This document shows, piece after piece, positions 17,977-25,854 of a stretch of DNA of 64,000 nt (position 1 is the stretch's first letter; the number at the start of each line of letters is the position of its first letter). Position numbers and translations under genes: made by a program. This stretch comes from Bacillota bacterium. Lineage in GTDB: Bacteria; Bacillota; Clostridia; Acetivibrionales; DSM-27016. The notes below the pieces were generated by a model. That model saw only the letters and a list, made by a program, of their open reading frames with translations. It made no database searches and had not been told where the DNA came from. The stretch lies in NCBI GenBank assembly GCA_023390115.1, contig JAEWDM010000012.1:33333-97332 (forward strand), in the 5' to 3' direction.

Positions 17977-18852
17977 TTAAATTCCTACGGCCTCGCTGCG
18001 TACCTCGCCTGTTTCAAGCGCCAGAAGGTGATCGGCCCACTTGGCGGCCCATTCCCTCAGCTCCTTTACGTCAAGCGGTGAGGGTACCTTTGATTCGGTG
18101 TGTCTCGCTATTTTATCCGCAAGGCTCCTGTACACATCCGCCTGCTTGGATTTCGGAGCAGCCTCTATGGTAGTTTTTCCCTGCAGCTCACTTTGCGTTA
18201 CGGTGACAGACCTCGGCACATATTCAACCACCTGTGTATTTGTCTGCTTTACAAAATCATCTATTATTTCCTTGGCATAGGGAGCATTTATTGAATTGGC
18301 TATAACCCCTCCCAGAAGGGCGCCTCCTGCGTTTGAATACTTCTGTATGCCCTTAAACAGATTGTTTGCGGCATATACCGCCATAAAATCCGCCGAGGAC
18401 ACTGTAAACACATGCTCTGCAATCCCTTCCCTTATGGGTACCGCAAACCCTCCGCAGACTACATCCCCCAGTACGTCATAAATGACATAGTCAATATCCA
18501 GTTCCTCAAATACCTTCTGCTGCTTGAACAACTGCACCGCTGTAATTATTCCCCTGCCCGCGCATCCTACGCCGGGCGCCGGACCACCGGCCTCAACGCA
18601 GTAAATGCCGTTAAAGCCCTCGAATATGACCTCATGAGCCTTAACCACGCTCTTTTCCCTTAATGTGTCAAGGACTGTGGGGATATACTTTCCTGCCCTC
18701 AATGTGTTTGTAGAGTCACTTTTGGGGTCGCATCCGAATTGCATAACCTTATACCCCTGCGTGGATAATGCCGCACTTATATTTGAGGTGGTTGTGGATT
18801 TGCCGATGCCGCCTTTTCCATAAATTGCTATTTGCTTTATTTTCTTGCTCAT
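17977..18852 (-). CDS. nifH: NifH-like nitrogenase-type reductase (Fe protein)
   Basis: Homodimeric ATP-dependent electron donor to a NifDK-like partner. 291 residues from the ATG at 18852 (GGAG 8 nt upstream). The P-loop YGKGGIGKST is at residues 11-20, the two [4Fe-4S] ligands are Cys97 (GVGCAGRG) and Cys133 (DVVCGGF), and Arg100 is kept. The near-invariant GPEPGVGC of true Fe proteins reads GPAPGVGC, which with the context points to a nitrogenase-like group, not N2 fixation. It is the last gene of nifB-nifX-nifH, with a long hairpin 8 bp after its stop. Whether one NifH serves both DK-like pairs is an inference, but no second copy is present here. Confidence 0.88.
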   Translation of the reverse strand: MSKKIKQIAIYGKGGIGKSTTTSNISAALSTQGYKVMQFGCDPKSDSTNTLRAGKYIPTVLDTLREKSVVKAHEVIFEGFNGIYCVEAGGPAPGVGCAGRGIITAVQLFKQQKVFEELDIDYVIYDVLGDVVCGGFAVPIREGIAEHVFTVSSADFMAVYAANNLFKGIQKYSNAGGALLGGVIANSINAPYAKEIIDDFVKQTNTQVVEYVPRSVTVTQSELQGKTTIEAAPKSKQADVYRSLADKIARHTESKVPSPLDVKELREWAAKWADHLLALETGEVRSEAVGI

Positions 18853-18902
18853 ATGATACACTCCAATCCTGTTTTATTATTATTTAGCTGTTAAACTGTC
18901 AT

Positions 18903-19250
18903 TTATAGTGCCCGCTTTCTGCCGCTGAATTCAGCAAGCTTAGACAGAGCGCCGTCAATAAAATCCCTAATGCAATAAGCCTGTATTCCTCTCGCTGCCA
19001 GAGCTTGCTCAGCGCCTGCCCCTATCTGGCTCACCAGCACCGCCTTGCAGTCGGAAAGCAAATTTACCGTTCTTTCCATTGCATTTTCCTCATGCTGTTC
19101 AAGCCCGCAGGGCGGTATATTCTGACGTATTTCAACAAAGCTGTAGCTTTCTTGTCCGTCTATATCAAATATTATAAATTGCCTGCTTCTTCCGAAATGC
19201 TGGTTAATTACTTTGCCGTCGCTGCTTGCAACCGCTACCCTGTATGCCAT
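18903..19250 (-). CDS. NifX/NafY-like iron-molybdenum cofactor carrier family protein
   Basis: 115 residues of the dinitrogenase iron-molybdenum cofactor biosynthesis domain (MAYRVAVASSDGKVINQHFGRSRQFIIFD, then GAGAEQALAARGIQ). Family members bind NifB-derived clusters and carry them between assembly proteins. In many NifB proteins this domain is fused to the C-terminus; here it is separate and sits between the NifB-like and NifH-like genes. GGAGG lies 8 nt before the ATG. Its presence supports a carbide-type metallocluster being made for the DK-like proteins. Confidence 0.85.
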   Translation of the reverse strand: MAYRVAVASSDGKVINQHFGRSRQFIIFDIDGQESYSFVEIRQNIPPCGLEQHEENAMERTVNLLSDCKAVLVSQIGAGAEQALAARGIQAYCIRDFIDGALSKLAEFSGRKRAL

Positions 19251-19303
19251 TTGTTCCGCCTCCTGTAGCTACTTAATAGATTAAGCTGGGAACTATCCGA
19301 AAG

Positions 19304-19340
19304 GATGTAAAGTGATTTCCGGAGGATATCACTTTACATC
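19304..19340 (-). other. Intercistronic hairpin between nifB-like and nifX-like genes
   Basis: Perfect 13-bp stem GATGTAAAGTGAT/ATCACTTTACATC with an 11-nt loop. No T-tract follows, so RNA processing or stability control is more likely than termination. Confidence 0.55.
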
Positions 19341-19384
19341 TTCCTCTATCGTATTATCAAAACCTGAACTATATAAATTAAATC

Positions 19385-20278
19385 TCAGCCGTGAGAAAAC
19401 GTAGGTAAGGGACTGTCATAAAGCAAATCCCTGAAGTCTTTATCCGCGCCCGGTATTCCGCACGCGTCGGCTCTGCACTGGCGGCAGTGCCTGAATACCG
19501 TGAGGTGCCTTTCAGCCGCTTCTCTTGCCTCATTCAGCTCGCTGCAATCAGGCGCACGTCTGTCCTCCATTTCATTCTGAGGTATAAGGGGAATAATATT
19601 TATAAGAGACGCTCCCACACCCGCAGTAACTCTGGCTATCTCTTCTATATGCCCGTCATTTATACCGGGTATCAGCACCGTGTTTATTTTAACAACTACC
19701 CCCAGATCACTGACCTTTTTTATCCCCGCCAGTTGAGCCAGTAAAAGCCATAAGGCCGCTTCTCTTCCCCTTATGCTCTGCCCGTTGTATGCAATGCAGG
19801 AGCAAATATTTTCAAGTATTTCCGCCTTTACCGCATTGACAGTGACTGTAACCGTCTTAACTCCCACTCTCGCTATCCTTTGGGCATTTTCCTTGAGCAT
19901 CAGCCCATTTGTGCTCAGACAGTTAATCAAATGAGGATATTTATCATGTATAAGCTCAAATGTATCCAGCGCATGCTGTGTGGCAAGAGTGTCCCCGGGA
20001 CCTGCAATACCCGCTACGGTTATATCGGGGCAAAGCTCAAGGGCACGCCCGACAAGCTCCAACGCCTGATGCGGACTTAATATTGAGCCCGATACCCCGG
20101 GCCTTTTTTCATGCTTGTTAAAGCTTCGCCTGCAAAACTTGCATTGTATATTGCAAACGGGACTGACAGGCAGGTGTATGCGTCCATACTTAAAATGCGC
20201 TTCTCCGCTGAAGCATGGATGCCTGTTCAGAGAATGCTCAAGCCTTTGACCTGTCCCGGATTGTAAGCAGCTTCCCAT
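19385..20278 (-). CDS. nifB: NifB-like radical SAM cofactor biosynthesis protein
   Basis: 297 residues from the ATG at 20278 (AAGGAG 9 nt upstream; the ATG 9 bp earlier touches the Shine-Dalgarno). It shows the NifB signature HPCFSGEAHFKYGRIHLP and the radical SAM triad Cys42, Cys46, Cys49 (CNIQCKFC), AGPGD and the C-terminal HCRQCRADACG. NifB fuses two [4Fe-4S] clusters and inserts carbide to give the 8Fe core (NifB-co) of all known nitrogenase-type cofactors. Its presence implies that at least one DK-like pair here carries a complex cluster. No NifX domain is fused. It is first in nifB-X-H, behind its own promoter and leader RNA. Confidence 0.93.
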   Translation of the reverse strand: MGSCLQSGTGQRLEHSLNRHPCFSGEAHFKYGRIHLPVSPVCNIQCKFCRRSFNKHEKRPGVSGSILSPHQALELVGRALELCPDITVAGIAGPGDTLATQHALDTFELIHDKYPHLINCLSTNGLMLKENAQRIARVGVKTVTVTVNAVKAEILENICSCIAYNGQSIRGREAALWLLLAQLAGIKKVSDLGVVVKINTVLIPGINDGHIEEIARVTAGVGASLINIIPLIPQNEMEDRRAPDCSELNEAREAAERHLTVFRHCRQCRADACGIPGADKDFRDLLYDSPLPTFSHG

Positions 20279-20296
20279 AAAATTCATCTCCTTCTT

Positions 20297-20372
20297 TATA
20301 AAAAATAAAAAGACTAAGCCTTAAAACCGGTATCAGTTTTAAAGCTTAGCCTCCATCTGCTCTGGTCAGCCA
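20297..20372 (-). ncRNA. Leader RNA A before nifB: small stem-loop plus terminator-like hairpin
   Basis: On the minus strand the 5' leader holds GACCAGAGCAGATGGAGGC, then a hairpin of about 17 bp (GGCTAAGCTTTAAAAC paired with GTTTTAAGGCTTAGTC) followed by TTTTTATTTTTT. It lies between the promoter (about 20402 start) and the nifB ribosome binding site. Its first part resembles leaders B and C (GAC, 10-11 nt, GAGG). Confidence 0.6.
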
Positions 20373-20382
20373 ATTTCATTAT

Positions 20383-20437
20383 CCAAGTATTCCTATCAAC
20401 TTTCTTAAATTTTAAACTATTTTGTTCCGTATGTCAA
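20383..20437 (-). promoter_or_regulatory. Promoter plus CymR-like box for nifB-X-H
   Basis: Minus strand: -35 TTGACA (20437-20432), 17-bp spacer, -10 TAAAAT (20414-20409), then GATAGGAATACTTGGAT (20398-20382) over the start point. Confidence 0.75.
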
Positions 20438-20464
20438 GATAATTTAAGTAAAATAACTTAATTT

Positions 20465-21781
20465 TTATTGAAAATCATCCAGTACTAGAGAATATATATC
20501 CTCGACCAGCCTCAGTGCTCCACTGTAGCCCACATACGATCGGTCAAGTATAAGCCTGTCGCTTACAGGCATAGACACAGACAGCTGATAGGCATTTATT
20601 TCTTCAGCCAAAACCCGCTCCCAGGCACTCCCTATAAGCAGCGGCCTGCTTCTGAACGGTATTGTCCTGATTTGCTGCTGCGCCGCTCCGCCGTCGTTAG
20701 TAAAAACCACCTCTGCAGTAATTCCGTCAGAAAAGCTTTCAAACTCCCTTTTTATCGCCTGCTGATATCCGTCTGCCACACCATCGGTAATGAATTGGGT
20801 TTCAGGCAGCAGGCCCATATCATTTACAAGGAACCTGGATACACCCAATGCATAAAAGCTGTCGGAGACCGTAATGAAGCGCCTCGGGAGAAGTCTCGTT
20901 TCTAAGAGAACATCGGCTGACCTTTCTATGTAATAGTAGTACTCATCCTCATAATTGCTTATTATATTTTCGGTTTTTTTTATGTCTGTTCCTGCATACC
21001 GGGCAAGGCTCCTCAGAAAATTCCCCGTCTCGGTAGGGCCTATCGGCAATACAGGGTAATGAAAATATGGCGTTCCGAACCTTTCCTGAAGGTGCAGCAT
21101 GTTTTCAAGCCCTGCCCAGGGAGATATTAAAAGGTTAAACTGCGCTGCGGGGACTCTTTCAATCGCCCTTATCCCCTTTCCCGGCCCGAATATTATGTTT
21201 GGTACAAGCCCCAGAGCGGAAACCAGCTTTTCTATTTCCTTTAAATTGCCCGTCCAGAATGGATCCTGATAGGGAATAACCGACCATATGTTGACAAGCC
21301 CCGGCTCAACAGCTTTAGAAGGCTTTAGGTATTGCTCCGTTACAGCATGCAGCAGAAGCTCATGCCCATAATAGTTCGTACCCTTAAACCCGCCTGTCTC
21401 AGCATATACAATGGGTCTCCCCTGCTGCTGGAATTCCTTCACAACCTCTCCCACGTCATCTCCTACAATCTCGGAGGTACATCCCGTAAGCACGACAAAG
21501 AAATCCGCATCCATAACCTTAAACGCGTTTTCAATTGTTTCCTTAATTTTTTGCTCTCCTCCAAATATAACCTCCTTCTCTGTTATATTTGTGCAGGGAA
21601 CCGAATGCCCGCCGACATATCCTGAGCCCTGGCACCCATTATCCAGGCCCACCGCATTCCACAGCTTCTGACCGCATCCGGGGCCTGCATGAAGTATGGG
21701 AACGGCCCTGTCAATTGCAAGAACCGACTGAAGTGCCCCAAGCGCGCACACATGTCTTAATTGCTCCACCAACTGTGCCAT
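20465..21781 (-). CDS. NifK/NifN-like nitrogenase component 1 beta-type subunit (pair 1)
   Basis: 438 residues. Candidate P-cluster-type ligands are all kept: Cys12 (RHVCALGAL), Cys36 (HAGPGCGQ) and Cys101 (VLTGCTSEIVGDD), matching the spacing of the beta subunits of nitrogenase. It forms the pair with the alpha-type gene directly upstream: the stop of that gene and this ATG are adjacent. It is shorter than NifK (about 520), lacking the NifK N-terminal extension, as in NifN and nitrogenase-like proteins. It is closely similar in layout to the pair-2 subunit at 34363-35703 (C-terminal LILDRSYVGYSGALRL versus VVLDRSYAGYEGALSL). Confidence 0.85.
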   Translation of the reverse strand: MAQLVEQLRHVCALGALQSVLAIDRAVPILHAGPGCGQKLWNAVGLDNGCQGSGYVGGHSVPCTNITEKEVIFGGEQKIKETIENAFKVMDADFFVVLTGCTSEIVGDDVGEVVKEFQQQGRPIVYAETGGFKGTNYYGHELLLHAVTEQYLKPSKAVEPGLVNIWSVIPYQDPFWTGNLKEIEKLVSALGLVPNIIFGPGKGIRAIERVPAAQFNLLISPWAGLENMLHLQERFGTPYFHYPVLPIGPTETGNFLRSLARYAGTDIKKTENIISNYEDEYYYYIERSADVLLETRLLPRRFITVSDSFYALGVSRFLVNDMGLLPETQFITDGVADGYQQAIKREFESFSDGITAEVVFTNDGGAAQQQIRTIPFRSRPLLIGSAWERVLAEEINAYQLSVSMPVSDRLILDRSYVGYSGALRLVEDIYSLVLDDFQ

Positions 21782-23248
21782 TTATACCACCTCTTCCTGA
21801 AGAAACTTAAAGCTGTCCTGCCCGAGCCACCACTCAGTATAAGGGAGCTTTGCCCTCCTGGCAAGATTTTTTGCCAGATTCCTGTTTGCTACGGCATCTA
21901 TAAGCCTGTACCCGAAGTCTACAATTCCCTTAAAGCCGAAGGCACTGTATTCGTCAGCCACCATTACCGATGCAATGCCCATCTTTGTAGCCCATACTGC
22001 CGAGCCTCCATGACGGGATATATATAAATCGGGCTTTAATTTTCCCAAAAGATTGAGCAATTCAAAATTTTGCTGATCTCCCACACTCACGGGGAGGTCA
22101 TAATTATCTTCCGAAAGCCTGAGCGCCGATTCGGGACAGGTCCCGTGATCGTACTGCTGGTCAAAATGCCACGTTGCGCCCCATATAACATCAATCCCAA
22201 GCTCCCTGAGCACCCTTATATAGTTGTGTCCGAAGCTTGGACCCATTCCTACTACAGCAGTGCGGCCTTTAAGCTTGCTCCTTATATAATCCAGATCAGG
22301 CTTTATTTTCTCGTTCTGCTCCGATATATATTCTTCTATTTTATCCTCTCCCCCGACAGCCTTCCCCAGTCCCTTAAGCCAGCTTTCCATTCCCGCAATA
22401 CCGTGCGGCTGCAGCGTCTTAATGTAAGGCACACCATATTGCTCCTCAAGTCCGTTGCCGAGATAGCTTCCCAGGGTCCCGCATATGCTTATTGAGGCCG
22501 CCGACTGGGAGATTTTTGACAGCTCCTCCACAGTGCTGAAGGGAGCCAAAAAAACAGGCTCCAGCCCCAGGCGTGAAAGAATTGAGGTTATTTCCTCCCT
22601 GGCGCTGCCCCTGAAATTTATCATGTTTATCTTGTTTGTTTTCTCCTTGGGAGGCTTTACTATAGAGGTTAAAATTGCATGAAACGCGGCATCAAAGCCT
22701 GACGCCCATACCTTTGATTTGAACCCCTCGCAAAAAACCGGTGCCAGCACCGCGGGTATTTCTTCCTTTAGCTCGTCCAGAATGCTCTTTATATCCTCTC
22801 CTATTACTCCCGATACGCATGATGTAGTTATAAAAACAGCCTTTGGCTTAAACCTCCTGTACGCTTCTCTTATAGCTTCCTTCAGCTTGTCTGCCGCACC
22901 GAAAACAGTGTCCTCCTCCGTCATGTTGGTGCTTATAAAGTTTATATTTCTGTGCTTCCAGCCTCTGACCTTTTCCCCCCACTTGTTTACGGTGTTGCCA
23001 TAAACGGCATCCGACGCACATCCTATAGGGGCATGGTTTACGATTGCCGCATCTATTATTCCTGAAAGATACCCCTGCGCGCATCCCAAGCTGCACGCGC
23101 TTGTCTGGCTGAAGCACCTTTCCCTGTTTTTAAGAGAGCAGCAGGACGCCTTTCCCACCATATCCTTTATAGTACCCCTGTATCCCGTAATTGCTCCCAG
23201 CCTGTTCTCTCTTGTTGCAGCTTCAATATTATCAATATTAATTGACAT
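21782..23248 (-). CDS. NifD/NifE-like nitrogenase component 1 alpha-type subunit (pair 1)
   Basis: 488 residues of the oxidoreductase/nitrogenase component 1 family. Cys52, Cys77 (HAPIGC) and Cys144 (TTSCVSGVIGED) match the three P-cluster ligands of NifD. Cys256 (SISICGTLGSYLGNGLEEQYG) aligns with the cofactor-anchoring Cys275. At the place of cofactor ligand His442 I read an ADEYSAF segment with no His. FCEGFKSKVWASGFDAAFHAIL is shared with the pair-2 alpha subunit. The two pairs therefore look like sister paralogues. Which is catalytic and which is a NifEN-like scaffold cannot be settled by eye. Confidence 0.87.
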   Translation of the reverse strand: MSINIDNIEAATRENRLGAITGYRGTIKDMVGKASCCSLKNRERCFSQTSACSLGCAQGYLSGIIDAAIVNHAPIGCASDAVYGNTVNKWGEKVRGWKHRNINFISTNMTEEDTVFGAADKLKEAIREAYRRFKPKAVFITTSCVSGVIGEDIKSILDELKEEIPAVLAPVFCEGFKSKVWASGFDAAFHAILTSIVKPPKEKTNKINMINFRGSAREEITSILSRLGLEPVFLAPFSTVEELSKISQSAASISICGTLGSYLGNGLEEQYGVPYIKTLQPHGIAGMESWLKGLGKAVGGEDKIEEYISEQNEKIKPDLDYIRSKLKGRTAVVGMGPSFGHNYIRVLRELGIDVIWGATWHFDQQYDHGTCPESALRLSEDNYDLPVSVGDQQNFELLNLLGKLKPDLYISRHGGSAVWATKMGIASVMVADEYSAFGFKGIVDFGYRLIDAVANRNLAKNLARRAKLPYTEWWLGQDSFKFLQEEVV

Positions 23249-23294
23249 GGCTCACAAAACCTCCCAAAATAATATATTTTATTTGTCTTTTTAA

Positions 23295-23352
23295 TAAACA
23301 AAAGGCCATGCTCCTTTTAAACGGAGTCATGACCTCTAGCTTACTAGTCGGT
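23295..23352 (-). ncRNA. Leader RNA B between yezD-like gene and nifD-like gene
   Basis: Minus strand: GACTAGTAAGCTAGAGGTC (CTAG/CTAG stem with TAAG loop, then GAGG), then a hairpin of about 11 bp (GGTCATGACTCC with GGAGCATGGCC) followed by TTTTGTTTATT. It begins 6 nt after the yezD-like stop codon and precedes the nifD-like ribosome binding site. Related to leaders A and C. Confidence 0.6.
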
Positions 23353-23357
23353 TGCAG

Positions 23358-23528
23358 TCATTTTATCCTGACCTTTTCATTTTTCTCTATCTGTACTACC
23401 CTGCCATCCTGTATGATAAGAGTCACTGAGCCAAAACGAACGCTGTCCAAAAGACCCAGAAGCCTTTTCATATCCTCAGCGGAAACCTTACCCCGCACTG
23501 CATCATCTGAAAAACCTTGCTGCGACAT
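23358..23528 (-). CDS. YezD-like small protein (DUF2292)
   Basis: 56 residues, not visible in long-ORF searches. The core KRLLGLLDSVRFGSVTLIIQ followed by DGRVVQIEKNEKVRIK matches the YezD/DUF2292 family of small proteins, which I recall as often encoded beside sulfur assimilation genes; the biochemical role is unknown. The ATG at 23528 is preceded by AAAGGATG. It lies between the promoter at 23881-23931 and the pair-1 nitrogenase-like genes, downstream of a second, divergent copy. The paralogue at 35876-36046 has an almost identical C-terminus (RVVQIEKNEK). Confidence 0.85.
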   Translation of the reverse strand: MSQQGFSDDAVRGKVSAEDMKRLLGLLDSVRFGSVTLIIQDGRVVQIEKNEKVRIK

Positions 23529-23557
23529 CTATATTCACATCCTTTCCGGCCGGGCTT

Positions 23558-23800
23558 CTATACAGCCTTGTCAAGGCCGCTTGCCTTTCTTAACTCAGAG
23601 CCCTCGTCTGAGTGAGTCCCCTCACGCAGATGAGGGACCTCATTTAATTGTATCCTTGCATTGGTGTTTATTTGTATCACGACATTATCCTGCTTTATAA
23701 TGCTTAGCCACCCATTATCAATGCCCTCTATCAATTCCAAAACAAACCTGCTTAAGCCCGCCTCACCGATTGCTTTCCGTTCTTTTCCAATATGCGGCAT
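23558..23800 (-). CDS. Divergent YezD-like small protein with C-terminal tail
   Basis: 80 residues. Residues about 17-52 (RFVLELIEGIDNGWLSIIKQ followed by DNVVIQINTNARIQL) line up by eye with the YezD-like core of the next gene, with the glycine and the VVIQI strand kept. The last 25 residues form a charged tail whose DNA can form a 10-bp hairpin (CCCTCATCTG/CAGACGAGGG). It is the first gene after the promoter at 23881-23931. GGAGGGGGAG precedes the ATG. The relation to DUF2292 is an inference from this alignment. Confidence 0.6.
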   Translation of the reverse strand: MPHIGKERKAIGEAGLSRFVLELIEGIDNGWLSIIKQDNVVIQINTNARIQLNEVPHLREGTHSDEGSELRKASGLDKAV

Positions 23801-23880
23801 ACATTCTCCCCCTCCCGTTTACTGCTGCTTAAATAACTATGGCCTCCTGTTTGCTCTATGCTTTATGTGAATATTTTAGA

Positions 23881-23931
23881 GTATTCCTATCTATTTACTA
23901 GTATTTTATTATATAAGTAATAATTTGTCAA
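23881..23931 (-). promoter_or_regulatory. Promoter plus CymR-like box for yezD-like genes and nitrogenase-like pair 1
   Basis: Minus strand: -35 TTGACA (23931-23926), 17-bp spacer, -10 TAAAAT (23908-23903), then ACTAGTAAATAGATAGGAAT immediately downstream. Confidence 0.75.
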
Positions 23932-23946
23932 TAGTCTTTTTTTGTT

Positions 23947-25041
23947 TTACTGCTGGTTTGCATACTGCTCAAAAATATGCAGCACAAGGCTGGAAGGCTT
24001 TATTTTCCCTTCAGGTATGACCTTGCTTTCTTCAAGCTGTTTAATCCAGGGTACTATCTGGCTTTCATCAATAGATGTATCGGTTGAATAAAAGTGGTTT
24101 CCGGTAGCAGTAACACCGATAGCCTCGGACACCCATGAGGCCACCTGCCCGGGATTCTCATTGGCGTATCTCTGCCCCTTGCTTATAGCCTTTACAAAGC
24201 GTTTGACCACGTCATCATTTTTTTCTATATAGTCCTCCCTGAAATAATATACCGTAAGGCCTGCGGCAGCTCCAAGACCCGTTGCAAGGGAATCGGATAT
24301 CTTAACTGCGCCTGCGTCCTCCATCCCCTTATAATAAGGAGGATGTACGGGAGAAACATCTACAAGGCCTTGCTTTAAAGCCTGTATCGCCTGTATGTCG
24401 GGCATTGTTACCCATTCAAATTTATCCCTGGGAACCCCGTATTTGTCCGCCAGCATATTAGTCAGAAAATCGGTGCAGGTGTTAATCGTAGTGGTGGTAA
24501 TTTTAATCCTTCCGGGAAGCTTTTTAAGCTCCGGGAAGCTTTTTACTCCGGGATGCTTATCAGGGTTTACAAACCACCACATATGTCTGAATCTCTCATC
24601 CACGCTTTCGTCAGGCTCAATAATGCCCCTGCTCACTCCCTTTAATTTTCCTCCCCCATTTACCGCCACGGCCAGAGCATTCGGGTGTATGCTGGCAACA
24701 TCATTATCTCCGCTCAAAATGGAAGCAACCTGCTGATTTGCCTGAAGCTCTCCCGTAAACACCAGCTTTATACCCTCCTCCCTGAAATAACCCAGCTTAT
24801 CTGTAACCAGCCATGGTGCCAGAGAGCAATCCTTTCTCGACCAGGTTCTCACTATGTCAAGCTCCCGGTCTTCATTTTGCCCTTCGTCTCCGCCCAGTGC
24901 TCCTGCCGCCGCCGACACGGCAGCAGGTGTGGTTTCTGTTGTTCTTCCCCTGTAGGAACCTATTGCAATAGCTGCTACTACTACCGCCGCTACAGCGGCT
25001 ATTGCTATTAGCTTTAATATTTGTATTGCCTTTTCCGGCAT
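23947..25041 (-). CDS. NitT/TauT-type ABC transporter substrate-binding protein, membrane-anchored
   Basis: 364 residues from the ATG at 25041 (GGGGG 7 nt upstream). There is an N-terminal hydrophobic segment (about residues 5-27) without a lipobox Cys, so the protein is probably held by an uncleaved helix. The mature part is an SsuA/TauA/NrtA-type periplasmic-binding fold (DKLGYFREEGIKLVF, near residue 80-95; DVSPVHPPYY). Relatives bind sulfonates, taurine or nitrate. The ligand here is unknown, but the nitrogenase-like and thiol-capturing neighbours suggest an organosulfur compound. It follows two permease genes at 9-28 bp spacing. Confidence 0.85.
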   Translation of the reverse strand: MPEKAIQILKLIAIAAVAAVVVAAIAIGSYRGRTTETTPAAVSAAAGALGGDEGQNEDRELDIVRTWSRKDCSLAPWLVTDKLGYFREEGIKLVFTGELQANQQVASILSGDNDVASIHPNALAVAVNGGGKLKGVSRGIIEPDESVDERFRHMWWFVNPDKHPGVKSFPELKKLPGRIKITTTTINTCTDFLTNMLADKYGVPRDKFEWVTMPDIQAIQALKQGLVDVSPVHPPYYKGMEDAGAVKISDSLATGLGAAAGLTVYYFREDYIEKNDDVVKRFVKAISKGQRYANENPGQVASWVSEAIGVTATGNHFYSTDTSIDESQIVPWIKQLEESKVIPEGKIKPSSLVLHIFEQYANQQ

Positions 25042-25068
25042 TTTTATTCCCCCTTCCATGTTAAAAAA

Positions 25069-25854
25069 TCAATATGCATCCTTCCAGTTTATTACTCTTT
25101 TTTCAATCAGCTTGAGCAGGTTATTCAAAATAAGCCCAAGGGAGCAAATCAATACTGTTGCTGAAAAAAGCCTGGGTATCATATAATTAATTTGGGCATT
25201 CAGCACCAGCCACCCCAGGCCCTTGCTCGCTCCTATCATCTCCGCGGCTATAAGCATGAAAAATGCCGTACCCGAGCTCATTTTAAGTCCTGTAAAAATA
25301 TAGGGCATTGCCGAGGGCAAGACCACCTTCAAAAAAAGCACCGGCCTTTGTGCACCCATGGATCTTGCGCATTTCACAATAAGCGGCTCTACCTCCTTTA
25401 CTCCCGTAATGGTATTAAATACAATGGGCCACAGGCTGACCCAGAAAATCATTACAACCTTTGACAGCTCTCCTATACCGAAAAGCATTATGAATACCGG
25501 AAAAAGTGAAAAGGGATTAAATTGGCCCAGAAGCCGCAGGACAGGATATACAATTCTTTCAAAGGTTTTAAACCAGCCTCCCAGCAAAAATCCCAGGGGT
25601 ATACCTATAAGCGCCGCAAAAGCAAAGCCCAGGGCGGATCTTTGCAGGCTTATTGCCGTGTGCACTGTCAGCTCGCCGCTTTCAGCCATATTCACAATAG
25701 TTTTGACTATCTCCGAAGGCGCCGCTACAAAATTTGAGCTTATAATGCCGGCACGCCAGCCCAATTCCCACAGCAATATAAACAAAAGCACCGAAAGGTT
25801 TCCGGAAACAGCACCGGCAAGCTTCGACAGAACGGCGTTTATACCCTTGCTCAT
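25069..25854 (-). CDS. ABC transporter permease, SsuC/TauC type (second copy)
   Basis: 261 residues, about six membrane helices, with the permease EAA-type loop around KCARSMGAQRPVLFLKVVLPSAMPY. The start at 25854 overlaps the upstream permease stop by 4 bp (ATGA), and GGAGG lies upstream. It is clearly paralogous to the other permease (GQFNPFSLFPVFIMLFGI versus GQINAFSLFPIFIMLFGI), and both are 261 residues. They probably form a heterodimeric channel for the binding protein encoded next. Confidence 0.9.
   Translation of the reverse strand: MSKGINAVLSKLAGAVSGNLSVLLFILLWELGWRAGIISSNFVAAPSEIVKTIVNMAESGELTVHTAISLQRSALGFAFAALIGIPLGFLLGGWFKTFERIVYPVLRLLGQFNPFSLFPVFIMLFGIGELSKVVMIFWVSLWPIVFNTITGVKEVEPLIVKCARSMGAQRPVLFLKVVLPSAMPYIFTGLKMSSGTAFFMLIAAEMIGASKGLGWLVLNAQINYMIPRLFSATVLICSLGLILNNLLKLIEKRVINWKDAY

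Noticed and set aside
17977..23248. Ordinary molybdenum nitrogenase (nifHDK) for N2 fixation
   Set aside because: The EPGVGC motif of the NifH-like protein is altered, His442 is missing from the alpha-type proteins, nifV and molybdate genes are not in the window, and every neighbour and promoter points to sulfur metabolism.
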